Below are positions 63,938 to 64,000 of a DNA stretch of 64,000 nucleotides, piece after piece. This stretch comes from Iris pallida. Taxonomy: Eukaryota > Streptophyta > Magnoliopsida > Asparagales > Iridaceae. The DNA is taken from contig JANAVB010042249.1 in assembly GCA_029216955.1 (NCBI GenBank), positions 1 to 64,000 on the forward strand, written 5' to 3'. The notes beneath the pieces are model-generated. The model searched no databases and was not told where the DNA came from. It was given only the letters and a program-made list of their open reading frames with translations. A program made the translations under genes and the position numbers. Within the stretch, counting starts at the first letter, position 1; the number at the start of each line of letters is the position of its first letter.

Positions 63938-64000
63938 CAAAATGAAATATAAATATGGTTGTAAATACACTTGTGTTATAGATAAAACATTTCGGATGAT
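63938..64000. other. Window end
   Basis: AT-rich sequence with ATAAATATGG and TTGTGTTATAGATAAAAC; no feature is called. The element that starts at 59750 presumably continues beyond the window. Confidence 0.4.

Noticed and set aside
1..64000. tRNA, rRNA and CRISPR loci and single-copy host genes
   Set aside because: I found no tRNA cloverleaf, rRNA motif or CRISPR-like array. No multi-exon host gene with known domains could be supported; sequences resembling tRNA ends are primer binding sites.

Overview
The window is repeat-rich nuclear DNA of a flowering plant. I find no convincing single-copy host gene. It holds Ty3/gypsy elements of the Tat group, chromovirus-type LTRs, a SIRE-like Ty1/copia element, L1-type LINEs, CACTA and MITE remnants and many (TA)n microsatellites. 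All recognisable pol genes are broken by stops, frameshifts or deletions. The species cannot be told from the sequence.

Left half (1-31.6 kb) reads as a nest of insertions. A + strand chromovirus-type 3' LTR starts at 1127 and appears to end at 31557. Its (TA)n tract (1901-1959) seems to have received a - strand element whose two LTR copies lie at 1960-3137 and 5604-7474/28562-30180. The right copy was split at another (TA)n tract by a - strand Tat element (7551-28028; LTRs 7551-8457 and 27106-28028; tRNA-Arg primer site). The Tat gag gene was split by a non-coding + strand LTR element (16948-24427; LTRs of about 2.27 kb; target duplication ATTCT). A 408-bp MITE (28104-28511) sits in the same (TA)n tract, and a CACTA terminus interrupts the left LTR copy at 3138.

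Middle (31.6-44.4 kb): a foldback MITE, a CACTA-like subterminal region, a + strand LINE RT fragment, then a - strand L1-type LINE (34715-39736) with ORF1, endonuclease, RT and zf-RVT. Beyond 39805 an ORF1-like leader lies in the opposite orientation, as expected of a 5'-inverted LINE. That leader is interrupted by a chromovirus LTR plus pol tail (40407-43496) bounded by 137-bp identical direct repeats.

Right half (44.4-64 kb): a second Tat element (- strand, 44399-59749) lacks its 5' part. A complete-length SIRE-like copia (46193-55364; target duplication AGAGC) is nested in it and carries an additional 3' ORF after RNase H. Both Tat elements hold antisense coding-like stretches with a poly(A) signal between the 3' LTR and pol.

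At the right edge, an LTR (59750-62611) is followed by an 18-nt site complementary to the 3' end of tRNA-Ile(AAU), and then by two small related ORFs (106 and 115 aa) of no family I recognise, in the place where gag would normally begin. The same primer-site type, with two changes, flanks the - strand LTR at 5604. This tRNA-Ile-primed group with small paralogous ORFs is the most novel-looking item in the window.
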